A stretch of 64,000 nt of DNA from Corynebacterium pacaense (GTDB lineage Bacteria > Actinomycetota > Actinomycetes > Mycobacteriales > Mycobacteriaceae), in NCBI RefSeq assembly GCF_900169525.1, contig NZ_LT821240.1, positions 1,065,684 to 1,129,683 on the forward strand, written 5' to 3'. Each line of letters opens with the position of its first letter. Position 1 is the stretch's first letter. A program made the position numbers and the translations under genes. The notes under the pieces were generated by a model. That model did not search any database, had not been told where the DNA came from, and saw nothing but the letters and a program-made list of their open reading frames with translations. Of the stretch, positions 34,896-43,031 are shown in pieces.

Positions 34896-35669
34896 TCACA
34901 CCACCCGCAGCGCCGGGGTCGCACCGTGCCCACCAAGCAGCGCCTCGTCCTCGGTGCGGTGCACCACCACCGTCCTCGATGCCGCAGCCCGCCCCCTGGC
35001 CAGCACCCTCACCCTCATCTCCACACTGCGGATGCGACCGGTTCCCCGCCCGATCCCGCCATAGCCGGTGATCGACGATTCCACCCTCGCCGCAGGAGAA
35101 GCCACCTGCGTGCCCACCATCAGCAGCGCCGCCGCCCCCTTGCGCAGCTTGCCGAGCAGGGGCCTGGCCCTTGAGGGCGAAAGCATGATCTCCGGCCCGC
35201 GGTAGACCACCAGATCCAACCCCTCACACAGCACCGCGGCCACATTCAACGGCTCCGGACCCGGATCGGGAATAACGATCAGGTTATCGCATACGCCACC
35301 GGCTCCCACCAGCCCGGCAAGACCGAGATCGCGCCATCCGACCACTGCGGCACACCCTCCCGAGGCGGTGACACGGGTCAGGAAATCCAGCACCAGAAGG
35401 GGCTGTTCCCCCATCACCGTTACCTGCCTGCGCATCAGCCCGCCACCCGGAAAAAGGTCGGCCACAGCGCCGGGAGCTGCAACAACATCCCCGGGCGCGA
35501 CCTGCGAATCGGACACCCCGCCAGCGGGGGCATCCAGTTTCAGCGCCGCCGCCCCCATGGAGGACATGCGTGAGCGCAGCACCTCAATGCGCTCCGCCCG
35601 GCCCAGCTGGGCCAGATCCTCCAGACCAGCAGAGCCCGGATCAGCCTGCCGCACACCCGTTCCATCCAT
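34896..35669 (-). CDS. imuA': ImuA'-type SOS mutagenesis accessory protein
   Basis: The 257-residue protein is encoded directly upstream of imuB. It resembles ImuA', a RecA-fold accessory of the DnaE2 mutasome: a GDVVAAPGAVADLFPGGGLMRRQVTVMG segment occupies the place of a degenerate P-loop, and VLDFLTRVTASGGCAAVVGWRDLG follows. ATG 35669 is preferred over GTG 35675. In mycobacteria the same pair is SOS induced; here a degenerate LexA-like site overlaps the promoter. Confidence 0.72.
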   Translation of the reverse strand: MDGTGVRQADPGSAGLEDLAQLGRAERIEVLRSRMSSMGAAALKLDAPAGGVSDSQVAPGDVVAAPGAVADLFPGGGLMRRQVTVMGEQPLLVLDFLTRVTASGGCAAVVGWRDLGLAGLVGAGGVCDNLIVIPDPGPEPLNVAAVLCEGLDLVVYRGPEIMLSPSRARPLLGKLRKGAAALLMVGTQVASPAARVESSITGYGGIGRGTGRIRSVEMRVRVLARGRAAASRTVVVHRTEDEALLGGHGATPALRVV

Positions 35670-35678
35670 GATCACTAT

Positions 35679-35694
35679 TCAACACTATGTTCGA
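35679..35694 (-). promoter_or_regulatory. degenerate LexA-like site of imuA'-imuB
   Basis: On the plus strand the site reads TCAACACTATGTTCGA. The right half TGTTCGA is perfect for the corynebacterial SOS box, while the left half has lost the G of TCGAA and is shifted by one base. It lies 10-25 bp upstream of the imuA' ATG. Function is plausible from context but the match is weak. Confidence 0.35.
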
Positions 35695-36103
35695 ACGCCG
35701 GGCAAAGCTCCCGGACTCTCCGGTGTGTGCACCGGGATAGAGGTGGCAGTGGGATTTTTCGATGGGTCCTTCCACCTGCGCGGGCGGAGCCTCCCCCATC
35801 ATCCGGAGAGTCACAAGGCACCAACGATGGCCCTCTGCCGACTCCACGCCCACCTCCCTTCCATCGGCCACGCACCCCGGGAGTAAGGTCGTATCTAGCG
35901 CCGTTCACCTGCGACGTATTTTCACCGCCTGAGGATGCACATCCCCCACGGTGAGGATGCCCCCACAATGAGCAAACCCCTGCCGCACCACGACACCGGC
36001 TTGCGATCTCCGCCCACGTGCACCGAGGCATCCCCTGTTTGTTTGAAGAAGCTTATCGACGCCGCCCTCCCCCGGACGCGGCGTGCACACAAGGACAGAT
36101 CCA
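35695..36103. other. intergenic region between imuA' and the BASS transporter
   Basis: No gene with recognisable features is seen in this 409-bp stretch. A 7-bp hairpin (ACGCCGC 36059-36065 with GCGGCGT 36078-36084) sits just before the ribosome site AAGGACAG of the next gene and could affect its translation. Confidence 0.4.
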
Positions 36104-37129
36104 ATGAAGACAATCTCGAGATTCGGCGGGTGGATGACCAAATGGTTCACACTCATCGTTGTCGCCTGGGCCATACTCAACTACTTCCTCCCCGATGTCA
36201 GCCTCTGGGCGAAGAGCTACACCAACTACCTGCTCAGCATCGTGCTCTTCGGCATGGGTCTGACACTCGGGCTCGATGACTTCAAGCGCATATTCAAAAT
36301 GCCCCTCATGGTCATCGTGGGCACCATCGCGCACTACCTGATCATGCCGCTGCTGGCGGTGTTCCTCTGCTGGGTCTTCCAGCTCGACGGCATGCTGGCC
36401 GTCGGTGTCATCCTCGTCGGCTGCTGCCCCTCAGGCACCTCCTCGAACGTGATGTCCTTTCTCTCCCGCGGCGACGTCGCCCTCGACGTCTCCATCGGAC
36501 TCCTGTCCACCCTGTGTGCACCCTTCGCCATCCCGGTTCTCATGCAGGCACTGGCCAGCCAGTACGTGGAGATCCCCACCGAGAAGATCTTCCTCACCGC
36601 ACTCCAGATCGTGGTCATCCCGATTATCGCCGGCGTCACCGTGCACACCCTGTTCTCCAGCCAGGTGCACAAGGTCACCCCGGTTCTCCCCGCGGTCTCC
36701 CAACTCGCGATCCTGCTCATCATCGGCGTCGTCGTCGCCGCCAACCACAGCAAGCTGATCAGCAGGGAAACCGCCCTGCTCATCCCCGTGGTCATGCTGC
36801 ACAACCTCCTCGGCTACGCACTGGGCTACCTCTTCAGCCGCCTCATGCACCTGGTCTACCCCCAGGGATTCCGCTACGCGCAGCAAAAAGCCATCACCTT
36901 CGAGGTGGGCATGCAGGACTCCGCCCTCGGTGCCACCCTCGCGCTCCGGGCCTTCGCCGGCGATCCGATCGTGGCCATCCCCTCCACATTCTTCAGCGTC
37001 TGGCACAACATCTCCGGCTCCGTCCTCTCCGCCTGGTGGCGCCGCCGCGATGACCGCCTCGGGATTGACCCTGATTCTCTGACGGGGGCAGCACCCAAGG
37101 CACGGGAAGCAGAACAAAAGGTTTCCTAG
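36104..37129 (+). CDS. bile acid:sodium symporter (BASS) family transporter
   Basis: The 341-residue membrane protein has 9-10 helices and BASS signatures: GMGLTLGLDDFKRIFKMP, VGCCPSGTSSNVMSFLSRGDVALDVSIG and FEVGMQDSALGATLALR. The two crossing helices with the NVMS and E-x-G-x-Q motifs form the sodium sites. Bacterial relatives carry organic anions such as pantothenate, pyruvate or keto acids. ATG 36104 has AAGGACAG 8 nt upstream. It lies just before the catabolic island but is separated from it by 244 bp with its own control signals. Confidence 0.87.
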   Translation: MKTISRFGGWMTKWFTLIVVAWAILNYFLPDVSLWAKSYTNYLLSIVLFGMGLTLGLDDFKRIFKMPLMVIVGTIAHYLIMPLLAVFLCWVFQLDGMLAVGVILVGCCPSGTSSNVMSFLSRGDVALDVSIGLLSTLCAPFAIPVLMQALASQYVEIPTEKIFLTALQIVVIPIIAGVTVHTLFSSQVHKVTPVLPAVSQLAILLIIGVVVAANHSKLISRETALLIPVVMLHNLLGYALGYLFSRLMHLVYPQGFRYAQQKAITFEVGMQDSALGATLALRAFAGDPIVAIPSTFFSVWHNISGSVLSAWWRRRDDRLGIDPDSLTGAAPKAREAEQKVS

Positions 37130-37215
37130 GCTCGCCGACTGGGTTCTACCGCCTGCCAATCTCACACCCAACGGATTCGACCCTGCCGGGTCACCACTCA
37201 CGAGAGGACGGCCCG

Positions 37216-37230
37216 CTTAACGGTTGCTTA
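37216..37230. promoter_or_regulatory. candidate LacI operator 1, CTTAACGGTTGCTTA
   Basis: This 15-mer differs from a second site before lacI (39691-39705) at only two central positions. Both are near-palindromes of LacI type. Site 1 lies about 145 bp upstream of the lactonase gene, in the only promoter region available to the lactonase-MFS pair. Confidence 0.6.
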
Positions 37231-37271
37231 CGCTATGTGGCGGGGACGATGATCTTCCACACACCTACATC

Positions 37272-37289
37272 ATGTGCCTTGGGGCACAT
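37272..37289. promoter_or_regulatory. GlxR/CRP-like palindrome ATGTGCC-TTGG-GGCACAT
   Basis: A perfect 7-bp inverted repeat with a 4-bp spacer. The TGTG-N8-CACA skeleton equals that of the cAMP-dependent regulator GlxR, although position five is C instead of the consensus A. It lies about 85 bp before the lactonase start, consistent with catabolite control of the island. Confidence 0.45.
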
Positions 37290-37373
37290 CCTATTTGTAG
37301 AGTCGATCAGATCACTTGGACCATCACAGAGCCAAGCCTTGATCCCATCCGTTCGTTGTGAGGAGACTGGACA

Positions 37374-38267
37374 ATGCAACCGAAAATCGATGTCCTGTTG
37401 GACATCAAGACCACTCTGGGCGAGGGACCCGTCTGGGATGCCCCATCCCAGAGGCTTCACTGGATAGACAGCACCGACGGCCGAATTTTTCGCGCCACCC
37501 CGGGAGGAACAGAGCTACGCGCATGGGAGGTCGGCGAGCCCATCGGCTCCATGGCTCTCTACCAGGATGGCTCCGCATTTCTGGCCGCGCTCAAGAGCGG
37601 TCTCTACCGCATAGATATCGAAACCGGGGAGAAGACTCTCCTTGCAGAGACCGGTGAGAACAAAACCAGGACCCGGCTAAACGACGGCAAGGTTGACCGG
37701 CAGGGACGGTTTGTCGTCGGGTCCATGGACATGCTCGAGGAGGATCCACTGGGTCACTTGTACTCGTATACCGAGGCCGGCGGGCTGAGCATCCTGGACG
37801 AGGACATCATCTGCTCCAACGGGCCATGCTTCAGTCCAGACGGCACCCTGCTGTATTTCTGTGATACCTGGACCGGGGAGATCTGGAAGTACGATTACGA
37901 TCCCACCACCGGGAGTGCCAGTAACCGGTCCGTCTTTGCAGAGGTTGATACCTCCCAGGGCGGAGCCGCTGACGGTGCCACCGTCGATTCCGAGGGATTC
38001 CTCTGGCAGGCACTGGTCTACAGCGGAAAGATCGTTCGCTATGCCCCCGACGGAGCCATCGACCGCACCATCGACATGCCGGTTCTCAAAACAACGAGCC
38101 TGGCGTTTGGCGGCCCGAATCTGGATATCCTCTACGCCACATCCATGGCAAAGCCGCCTCTTCCCCGCTTCCCCGAGGATGGCCAGCTGCGTGGCGCACT
38201 GTTCGCTATCACCGGAACCGGTGTCACGGGCATCGCGGAACCACGCTTCGGCGCAGGGGAGGGCTGA
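37374..38267 (+). CDS. SMP-30/gluconolactonase family lactonase
   Basis: The 297-residue enzyme is a six-bladed beta propeller. The N-terminal TTLGEGPVWDAPSQRLHWIDSTDGRIF carries the metal-binding Glu, TRLNDGKVDRQGRFVVGSMD the substrate Asn-Asp, and CSNGPCFSPDGTLLYFCDTWTGEIW the Asn near residue 145; GAADGATVDSEGFLW follows. It should open a sugar-acid lactone using one divalent metal ion. It is the first gene of the island and is followed after 3 bp by the MFS carrier. In the proposed pathway it opens 2-deoxyribonolactone or a similar lactone. Confidence 0.92.
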   Translation: MQPKIDVLLDIKTTLGEGPVWDAPSQRLHWIDSTDGRIFRATPGGTELRAWEVGEPIGSMALYQDGSAFLAALKSGLYRIDIETGEKTLLAETGENKTRTRLNDGKVDRQGRFVVGSMDMLEEDPLGHLYSYTEAGGLSILDEDIICSNGPCFSPDGTLLYFCDTWTGEIWKYDYDPTTGSASNRSVFAEVDTSQGGAADGATVDSEGFLWQALVYSGKIVRYAPDGAIDRTIDMPVLKTTSLAFGGPNLDILYATSMAKPPLPRFPEDGQLRGALFAITGTGVTGIAEPRFGAGEG

Positions 38268-38270
38268 CAG

Positions 38271-39602
38271 GTGTCCAAAGCTCTTCAATCAATGAAACAG
38301 ATCCACCGCTACTCCTGGGTGTCACTGGTCGTCTGCTGGGTTATCTGGGTTCTCAACGCCTATGACCGGGAGATTGTCCTGCGTCTCGGACCATCCATCT
38401 CCAAAACCTTCAACCTCTCCCCCGACGCCTGGGGTGTCATGGCCGCATTCATCATGATCGCACTGGCCATTCTGCCTATTCCCGGCTCCGCATTGAGCGA
38501 TAAGTACGGCGGCGGGCACAAGCGCGCCAAGTTCCAGGTTCCGTTGATCATCGGAGTTGCCACGCTCTCCTTCATCTCGGGATTCAAGTTCCTCAGCCAC
38601 AATATCGTCACCTTCTTCGCGCTGCGCTTCGGCGTCAACCTCGGCTCGGGCTGGGCGGAACCGGTCGGTGTCAGCAACACCGCGGAATGGTGGCCCAAGG
38701 AACGTCGCGGATTCGCCCTCGGTGTCCACCACACCGGCTACCCCATCGGCTCCCTGTTGTCGGGCATCGGTGCCGCCGCAGCGCTGACCTGGTTCGGAAG
38801 CGCGGGATGGTCCTACGCGTTCTTCTTCACCCTCATCGTCGCCGTGCCCGTCATGCTGTTCTGGGTGAAGTACTCCACCGCGGACAAGATTGACACGCTG
38901 TACGCCGATATCACCGCCAAGGGGCTCACGCCGCCGGACATTGTCACCGGAGGCGCGGACCGACCCCGTGGCCTGCTGAAGAAGGTACTGGCCAACCCGC
39001 GCGTCACCGCCACGGCCGGCACCACCCTGCTCACCCAGATCGTCTACATGGGTGTGAACACCGTTCTCCCGCTCTACCTCTACAACGTGGTCGGGTTGTC
39101 CATGGCGGAATCTGCGGCGATGAGCGTAGTGTTCGCCTTCACCGGCATCATCGGCCAGGTGCTCTGGCCGACCCTGTCCGACATCATCGGCCGCAAGGTC
39201 ACCATCATCGTCTGCGGTGTGTGGATGGCCATTAGCGTAGGGTGTCTCTACTTCGCCACCACCTCCCTCATCGTCGTCGTGGTGCAGCTCGCCTTTGGCC
39301 TGGTGGCCAACGCGGTGTGGCCGATCTACTATGCCGCAGCCTCCGACGCCGCTCCCGAGGGCGGCACCTCCACCGCCAACGGAGTGATCACCACCGCGAT
39401 GTTCATCGGTGGCGGTCTCTCCCCGATCATCATGGGACGCCTTGTCGGCCTCGGCGGTGGCTGGGATTCCTCGACCGGCTACGTATACACCTTCATGTTC
39501 ATGGCCGCGTGCGCGCTTCTCGGCGCGATCATCCAGATCTTTGTCAAACAGCCGCCCATTGTTCATTCGACAGGCAAGAGGGGCAGCCAGGTGCCCGCGT
39601 AG
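38271..39602 (+). CDS. MFS transporter of the anion:cation symporter type (sugar-acid importer)
   Basis: A 443-residue, 12-helix carrier. NAYDREIVLRLGPSISKTFNLSPDAWGVMAA in helix 1, SDKYGGGHKRAKFQV between helices 2 and 3, the LGSGWAEPVGVSNTAEWWPKERRGFALGVHHTGYPIG segment and SDIIGRKVTIIV in the second half resemble carriers of hexuronates and other carboxylates. GTG 38271 has GGGAGGG upstream; ATG 38292 is an alternative. It is co-transcribed with the lactonase and probably imports the acid or lactone used by the island. Confidence 0.85.
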   Translation: MSKALQSMKQIHRYSWVSLVVCWVIWVLNAYDREIVLRLGPSISKTFNLSPDAWGVMAAFIMIALAILPIPGSALSDKYGGGHKRAKFQVPLIIGVATLSFISGFKFLSHNIVTFFALRFGVNLGSGWAEPVGVSNTAEWWPKERRGFALGVHHTGYPIGSLLSGIGAAAALTWFGSAGWSYAFFFTLIVAVPVMLFWVKYSTADKIDTLYADITAKGLTPPDIVTGGADRPRGLLKKVLANPRVTATAGTTLLTQIVYMGVNTVLPLYLYNVVGLSMAESAAMSVVFAFTGIIGQVLWPTLSDIIGRKVTIIVCGVWMAISVGCLYFATTSLIVVVVQLAFGLVANAVWPIYYAAASDAAPEGGTSTANGVITTAMFIGGGLSPIIMGRLVGLGGGWDSSTGYVYTFMFMAACALLGAIIQIFVKQPPIVHSTGKRGSQVPA

Positions 39603-39619
39603 CACGTCTCCCCCCGTTG

Positions 39620-39663
39620 ATGCCCCGTGCCCTGCCCCCGCCCCGGGGCAGGGCATGGGGCAT
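39620..39663 (+). terminator. large GC-rich hairpin after the MFS gene
   Basis: ATGCCCCGTGCCCTGCCCC pairs with GGGGCAGGGCATGGGGCAT around a 6-base loop, a nearly perfect 19-bp stem. It is not followed by a T run, but it cleanly separates the lactonase-MFS unit from lacI. Confidence 0.65.
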
Positions 39664-39690
39664 TGGAACCGCACGTCACAGCCGCTTTTA

Positions 39691-39705
39691 CTTAACAATT
39701 GCTTA
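39691..39705. promoter_or_regulatory. candidate LacI operator 2, CTTAACAATTGCTTA
   Basis: The site extends to TTAACAATTGCTTAA, a near-perfect palindrome centred on AATT, 60-75 bp before the lacI start. Its twin is at 37216-37230. Autoregulation of lacI and the downstream genes from this site is the natural reading. Confidence 0.65.
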
Positions 39706-39765
39706 ACTGACCTACCCTTTGTGAAGATTATCGCACACCAGGAAACGTGAGTTAGGAAACAGTCA

Positions 39766-40788
39766 ATGTCTTCACTTGATCAGCATCACATCGCTGCATC
39801 GACCTTCGCTGACCTGGCACGCGACCTTGGTGTATCGCGGGCCGCCGTGAGCTATGCCCTCAACGGCAAACCCGGTGTCTCCCCCGCCCTGCGCACGAAG
39901 ATTCTGATGGAGGCACGCCGGAGGGGATTGATCACCAAGGACCTGGATAACACCTCCATCGGGTCCATCGGAATGATCCTCGCGGATCTGGGCAATCCCT
40001 TCTATGCCAATATCGCGACCGCGGCGACCAGGACAGCACGGGAGCAGTCGGTTGAACTCCTGCTCTCCCATAGCGCGGATAGTCCGGAGGCGATCGCGAA
40101 GGCCGCCGAGGCCATGACACAGCACGGCGTCAAGGGGATCATCCTGACCACACTCAACATCGGTGATGGTGGCCTGGTCCGGGATCTGCGTACCCGGCGC
40201 ACCCCAATCGTGCTGTTGTCCCGGCGCGTTCCCCAGCTCGCAGACATTCCCTTCGACGGGATCGACGACTTCAGGGCCGGCTACGAGCTCATGGCGCATG
40301 TGATTTCACATGGATACACCGACATCGCCATCGCCACGGGAGGGTTCGCCTCCTATGCGACGAGCCGGAGAATCGAAGGGTTCCTCGCCGCCGCGAAAGC
40401 TGGAGGGCTTCGCATCCCGAAGACAAGCATCATGTCCACCAGTCTGAATGTGCTCGGTGGGGATATCGCCGCCGAGTATCTGCTGGAGAGCAGGACGCTC
40501 CCGCAGGTGGTGGTCTGCGGCGCTGATGCCATCGCCACCGGCCTCATCAACCGCCTGGCTCTCGCGGGGGTATCGGTACCGGGCGATATTGCGATCGTCG
40601 GTTTCGACGGCATCGCCGGCACCCAGCACCCCTTTCTCGATCTGACAACGATCGTGCAACCCACCGAAAAGATGGCACGCAGTTCCATCGCGAAGATTCT
40701 CCAGCTCGCCGGGGGCGGGAAGATCGACAACCCCATCACCATTCACCCACACAAACTTCATGTCGGTGGTTCCTGCGGGAGCCACTGA
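39766..40788 (+). CDS. LacI-family repressor of the catabolic island
   Basis: The 340-residue regulator has an N-terminal helix-turn-helix (FADLARDLGVSRAAVSYALNGKPGVSPALRTKI, residues 14-46) with the hinge helix, followed by a periplasmic-binding-protein-like effector domain (IGMILADLGNPFYANIATAATRTAREQ; VVCGADAIATGLINRLALAGVSVPGDIAIVGFDG). It probably senses an intermediate of the pathway and binds the two CTTAAC-NN-TTGCTTA sites. The SDR gene starts 18 bp later, so the regulator may head a second transcript covering the enzymes. Confidence 0.92.
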   Translation: MSSLDQHHIAASTFADLARDLGVSRAAVSYALNGKPGVSPALRTKILMEARRRGLITKDLDNTSIGSIGMILADLGNPFYANIATAATRTAREQSVELLLSHSADSPEAIAKAAEAMTQHGVKGIILTTLNIGDGGLVRDLRTRRTPIVLLSRRVPQLADIPFDGIDDFRAGYELMAHVISHGYTDIAIATGGFASYATSRRIEGFLAAAKAGGLRIPKTSIMSTSLNVLGGDIAAEYLLESRTLPQVVVCGADAIATGLINRLALAGVSVPGDIAIVGFDGIAGTQHPFLDLTTIVQPTEKMARSSIAKILQLAGGGKIDNPITIHPHKLHVGGSCGSH

Positions 40789-40806
40789 CCGGATCTAGGA
40801 GATCAG

Positions 40807-41544
40807 ATGATCTACACCCCCTTTGAAAACAAGAATGCCATCGTCACAGGTGCATCCAGGGGCATCGGCCGAGGAATCGCGCTCAAACTGGCGGGGCGGG
40901 GAGCCCGTGTCGTTGTTGCCGACGTCAACCTTGAGGCGGCGCAGGAGACCGCCGAGCTGTGCGGCAACGGTGCCATCGCAGTCTCCCTTAACGTCGCGAA
41001 GCCGGATGCGGTGCGCAGCACGGTCGCTGATCTCATCGCCGAACTCGGCCGGATCGACATTCTTGTTAACAACGCAGGCATCAACCGTGACGCCATGCTG
41101 CACAAAATGTCCGATGAACAGTGGGATTCCGTGCTCGCAGTTGACCTCTCCGGTGTGTTCTACATGTGCCGCGAGGTGGGAACACACATGCGCACCAACG
41201 AATACGGACGCATCGTCAACGTGGCTTCCGCCTCCTGGATGGGCAATATCGGCCAGACCAACTACGCGGCGGCCAAGGGAGGGGTGGTGTCGCTGACCCG
41301 CTCCATCTCCAAGGAACTGGCCTTCAAGAACGTCACCGCCAACGCCATCTGCCCCGGCTTTATCCTCACGGAGATGACCAGGGCGATCCCGGAGAAGATC
41401 TTCAACGATCAGCTGGCCAAGATCCCCCTCGGCCGGCCCGGTGAGCCCGAGGATGTGGCGAACCTGGTGGCTTTCCTCGCCTCCGACGATGCCTCCTACC
41501 TCACCGGCGAGGTCATCAACATCGGCGGAGGCTACAAGCTGTGA
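40807..41544 (+). CDS. short-chain dehydrogenase/reductase, FabG/PhaB-like
   Basis: The 245-residue oxidoreductase has the cofactor loop TGASRGIG (residues 15-22), NNAG near residue 88, the Ser-Tyr-Lys triad with Tyr153 and Lys157 (TNYAAAKGG), and PGFILTEM. It closely resembles 3-oxoacyl-thioester reductases. ADVN after the second strand suggests NAD rather than NADP use, which fits oxidation. In the island it would oxidise the 3-hydroxyacyl-CoA to the 3-ketoacyl-CoA cleaved by the thiolase. Its TGA overlaps the GTG of the CoA-transferase gene. Confidence 0.9.
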   Translation: MIYTPFENKNAIVTGASRGIGRGIALKLAGRGARVVVADVNLEAAQETAELCGNGAIAVSLNVAKPDAVRSTVADLIAELGRIDILVNNAGINRDAMLHKMSDEQWDSVLAVDLSGVFYMCREVGTHMRTNEYGRIVNVASASWMGNIGQTNYAAAKGGVVSLTRSISKELAFKNVTANAICPGFILTEMTRAIPEKIFNDQLAKIPLGRPGEPEDVANLVAFLASDDASYLTGEVINIGGGYKL

Positions 41545-43019
41545 CAACGATGATCCACGCCGCCGAGGTACCGTCGCTCATCCACAACGGCGATACCGTG
41601 GTCACCGACGGGATGACGCTCATGGGAGTAGCCGATGAGGCCCTCAAGGCGATCGAGGATTCCTTTCTGTCCAGGAATGAACCGCGCGATCTGACCTGGG
41701 TGCACGCGGCGGGCCAATCCAACCGTGTGGAGGGCCTCGCCCGTGTGGCCCACAAGGGCCTGGTCAAGCGGGTAATCGGGTCCCACTGGGGACTCAACCC
41801 CCCGATGGGCGAGCTGCTGGGCAACAATGAAGCGGAGGGTGTCTGCCTGCCGCAGGGACAGCTGTCCACCCTGTTCCGGACCATCGCCGCCGGGCGCCCG
41901 GGGCAGCTGTCCACGGTGGGAATCGGCACCTACATCGATCCCCGCAACGGGGCCGGTCGCATCAACCAACTGGCCGAGGACAATGTGGGGGCCACGGAAT
42001 ATGTGGACCTCATCGAGCTCTACGGCGAGGAATACCTGCTGTACAAGAGCTTCCCGCTGAACGTGGCCATCATCCGCGGGGACGCGATCGATTCCAACGG
42101 CAACCTCAGCCACCGCGAGGAGGCGTCGGGACTTGACGCACTGGCCATCGCCCAGGCCACCCACAACTCCGGCGGCATCGTCATCGCCCAGGTCAAGGCC
42201 GTGGTCGAGCCCGGTGGCATCACAGCCCGCGAGGTGGTCGTCCCGGCACCGCTGGTGGATTACGCCTTCGTCACCACTGATGCCGCAGCCCACCACCGCC
42301 AATCCCACAGCTTCCCCGAGTTCGATGCGGAGGTGATCTCCGGACACATGGCGCCTGAGAAGCTTGAGGAGGCCTTCGCCCTCCAGGAGACTCCGGAGCA
42401 CCGCCTGGCTGTGGGTGCGCGGGGCGTCACCCTGGTCAACAGCGGCGACGTGATCAACGTGGGCACCGGCATCCCCGCCGATACCGTCGGCAAGGCGCTG
42501 GCCAAGGCCGAATTGCTCGCGGACGTCCACCTCACCGTCGAGTCGGGTACGTATGGTGGGCTTCCGCTCGGGGTGGTTGATTTCGGCTGCTCCATCAACC
42601 CGGAGGCCATCATCGGGCATCCGCAGCAGATGGATTTCTACAACGGTGGCGGCGTGGACATCACCTTCATGGGCGCCGGCCAGGTCGATGCCTCAGGCGA
42701 TGTCAATGTCTCCCACCTCGGGGGCAAGGCCATCGGCTGCGGTGGCTTCATGGACATCGTCGACGGTGCCAAAACCATCTGCTTCCTCATGTCCGCGGGC
42801 GGTAAGTACACCAAGTATGTGGGCGAGGTTTCCCAGGTGAGCTTCTCCGGGAAGCATGCCCTGAACAAGGGCAGCCGGGTCTTTCTGGCCACCGAGTTCT
42901 ACCTACTGCGGTTCACCGCACAGGGATGGACGCTCATTGAGGCCGATGATTCCCCCGAGGCCACTGATGCGCTGGAGCGCATTCCATTCACCCTCACCCC
43001 TGAACCTCACAATTCTTAA
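41541..43019 (+). CDS. family I CoA-transferase (acetate/ketoacid CoA-transferase, YdiF-like)
   Basis: The 492-residue protein fuses the alpha and beta halves of a family I CoA-transferase. The N-terminal half has HNGDTVVTDGMTLMGVADEAL and the oxyanion loop; the C-terminal half has the catalytic Glu334 in VESGTYGG and INVGTGIPADTVGKAL. YdiF-type enzymes move CoA between short acyl groups through a glutamyl-CoA intermediate. Start GTG 41541 overlaps the SDR stop (GTGA). Here it could transfer CoA from the thiolase product glyceryl-CoA, or acetyl-CoA, to the incoming acid. Confidence 0.9.
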   Translation: MTTMIHAAEVPSLIHNGDTVVTDGMTLMGVADEALKAIEDSFLSRNEPRDLTWVHAAGQSNRVEGLARVAHKGLVKRVIGSHWGLNPPMGELLGNNEAEGVCLPQGQLSTLFRTIAAGRPGQLSTVGIGTYIDPRNGAGRINQLAEDNVGATEYVDLIELYGEEYLLYKSFPLNVAIIRGDAIDSNGNLSHREEASGLDALAIAQATHNSGGIVIAQVKAVVEPGGITAREVVVPAPLVDYAFVTTDAAAHHRQSHSFPEFDAEVISGHMAPEKLEEAFALQETPEHRLAVGARGVTLVNSGDVINVGTGIPADTVGKALAKAELLADVHLTVESGTYGGLPLGVVDFGCSINPEAIIGHPQQMDFYNGGGVDITFMGAGQVDASGDVNVSHLGGKAIGCGGFMDIVDGAKTICFLMSAGGKYTKYVGEVSQVSFSGKHALNKGSRVFLATEFYLLRFTAQGWTLIEADDSPEATDALERIPFTLTPEPHNS

Positions 43020-43031
43020 GGAGTTCTGAAA

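Noticed and set aside
35368..35886. A 172-codon plus-strand frame across the imuA' start and the gap that follows
   Set aside because: Its first half is antisense to imuA' and the rest has no recognisable domain, good start or upstream promoter.
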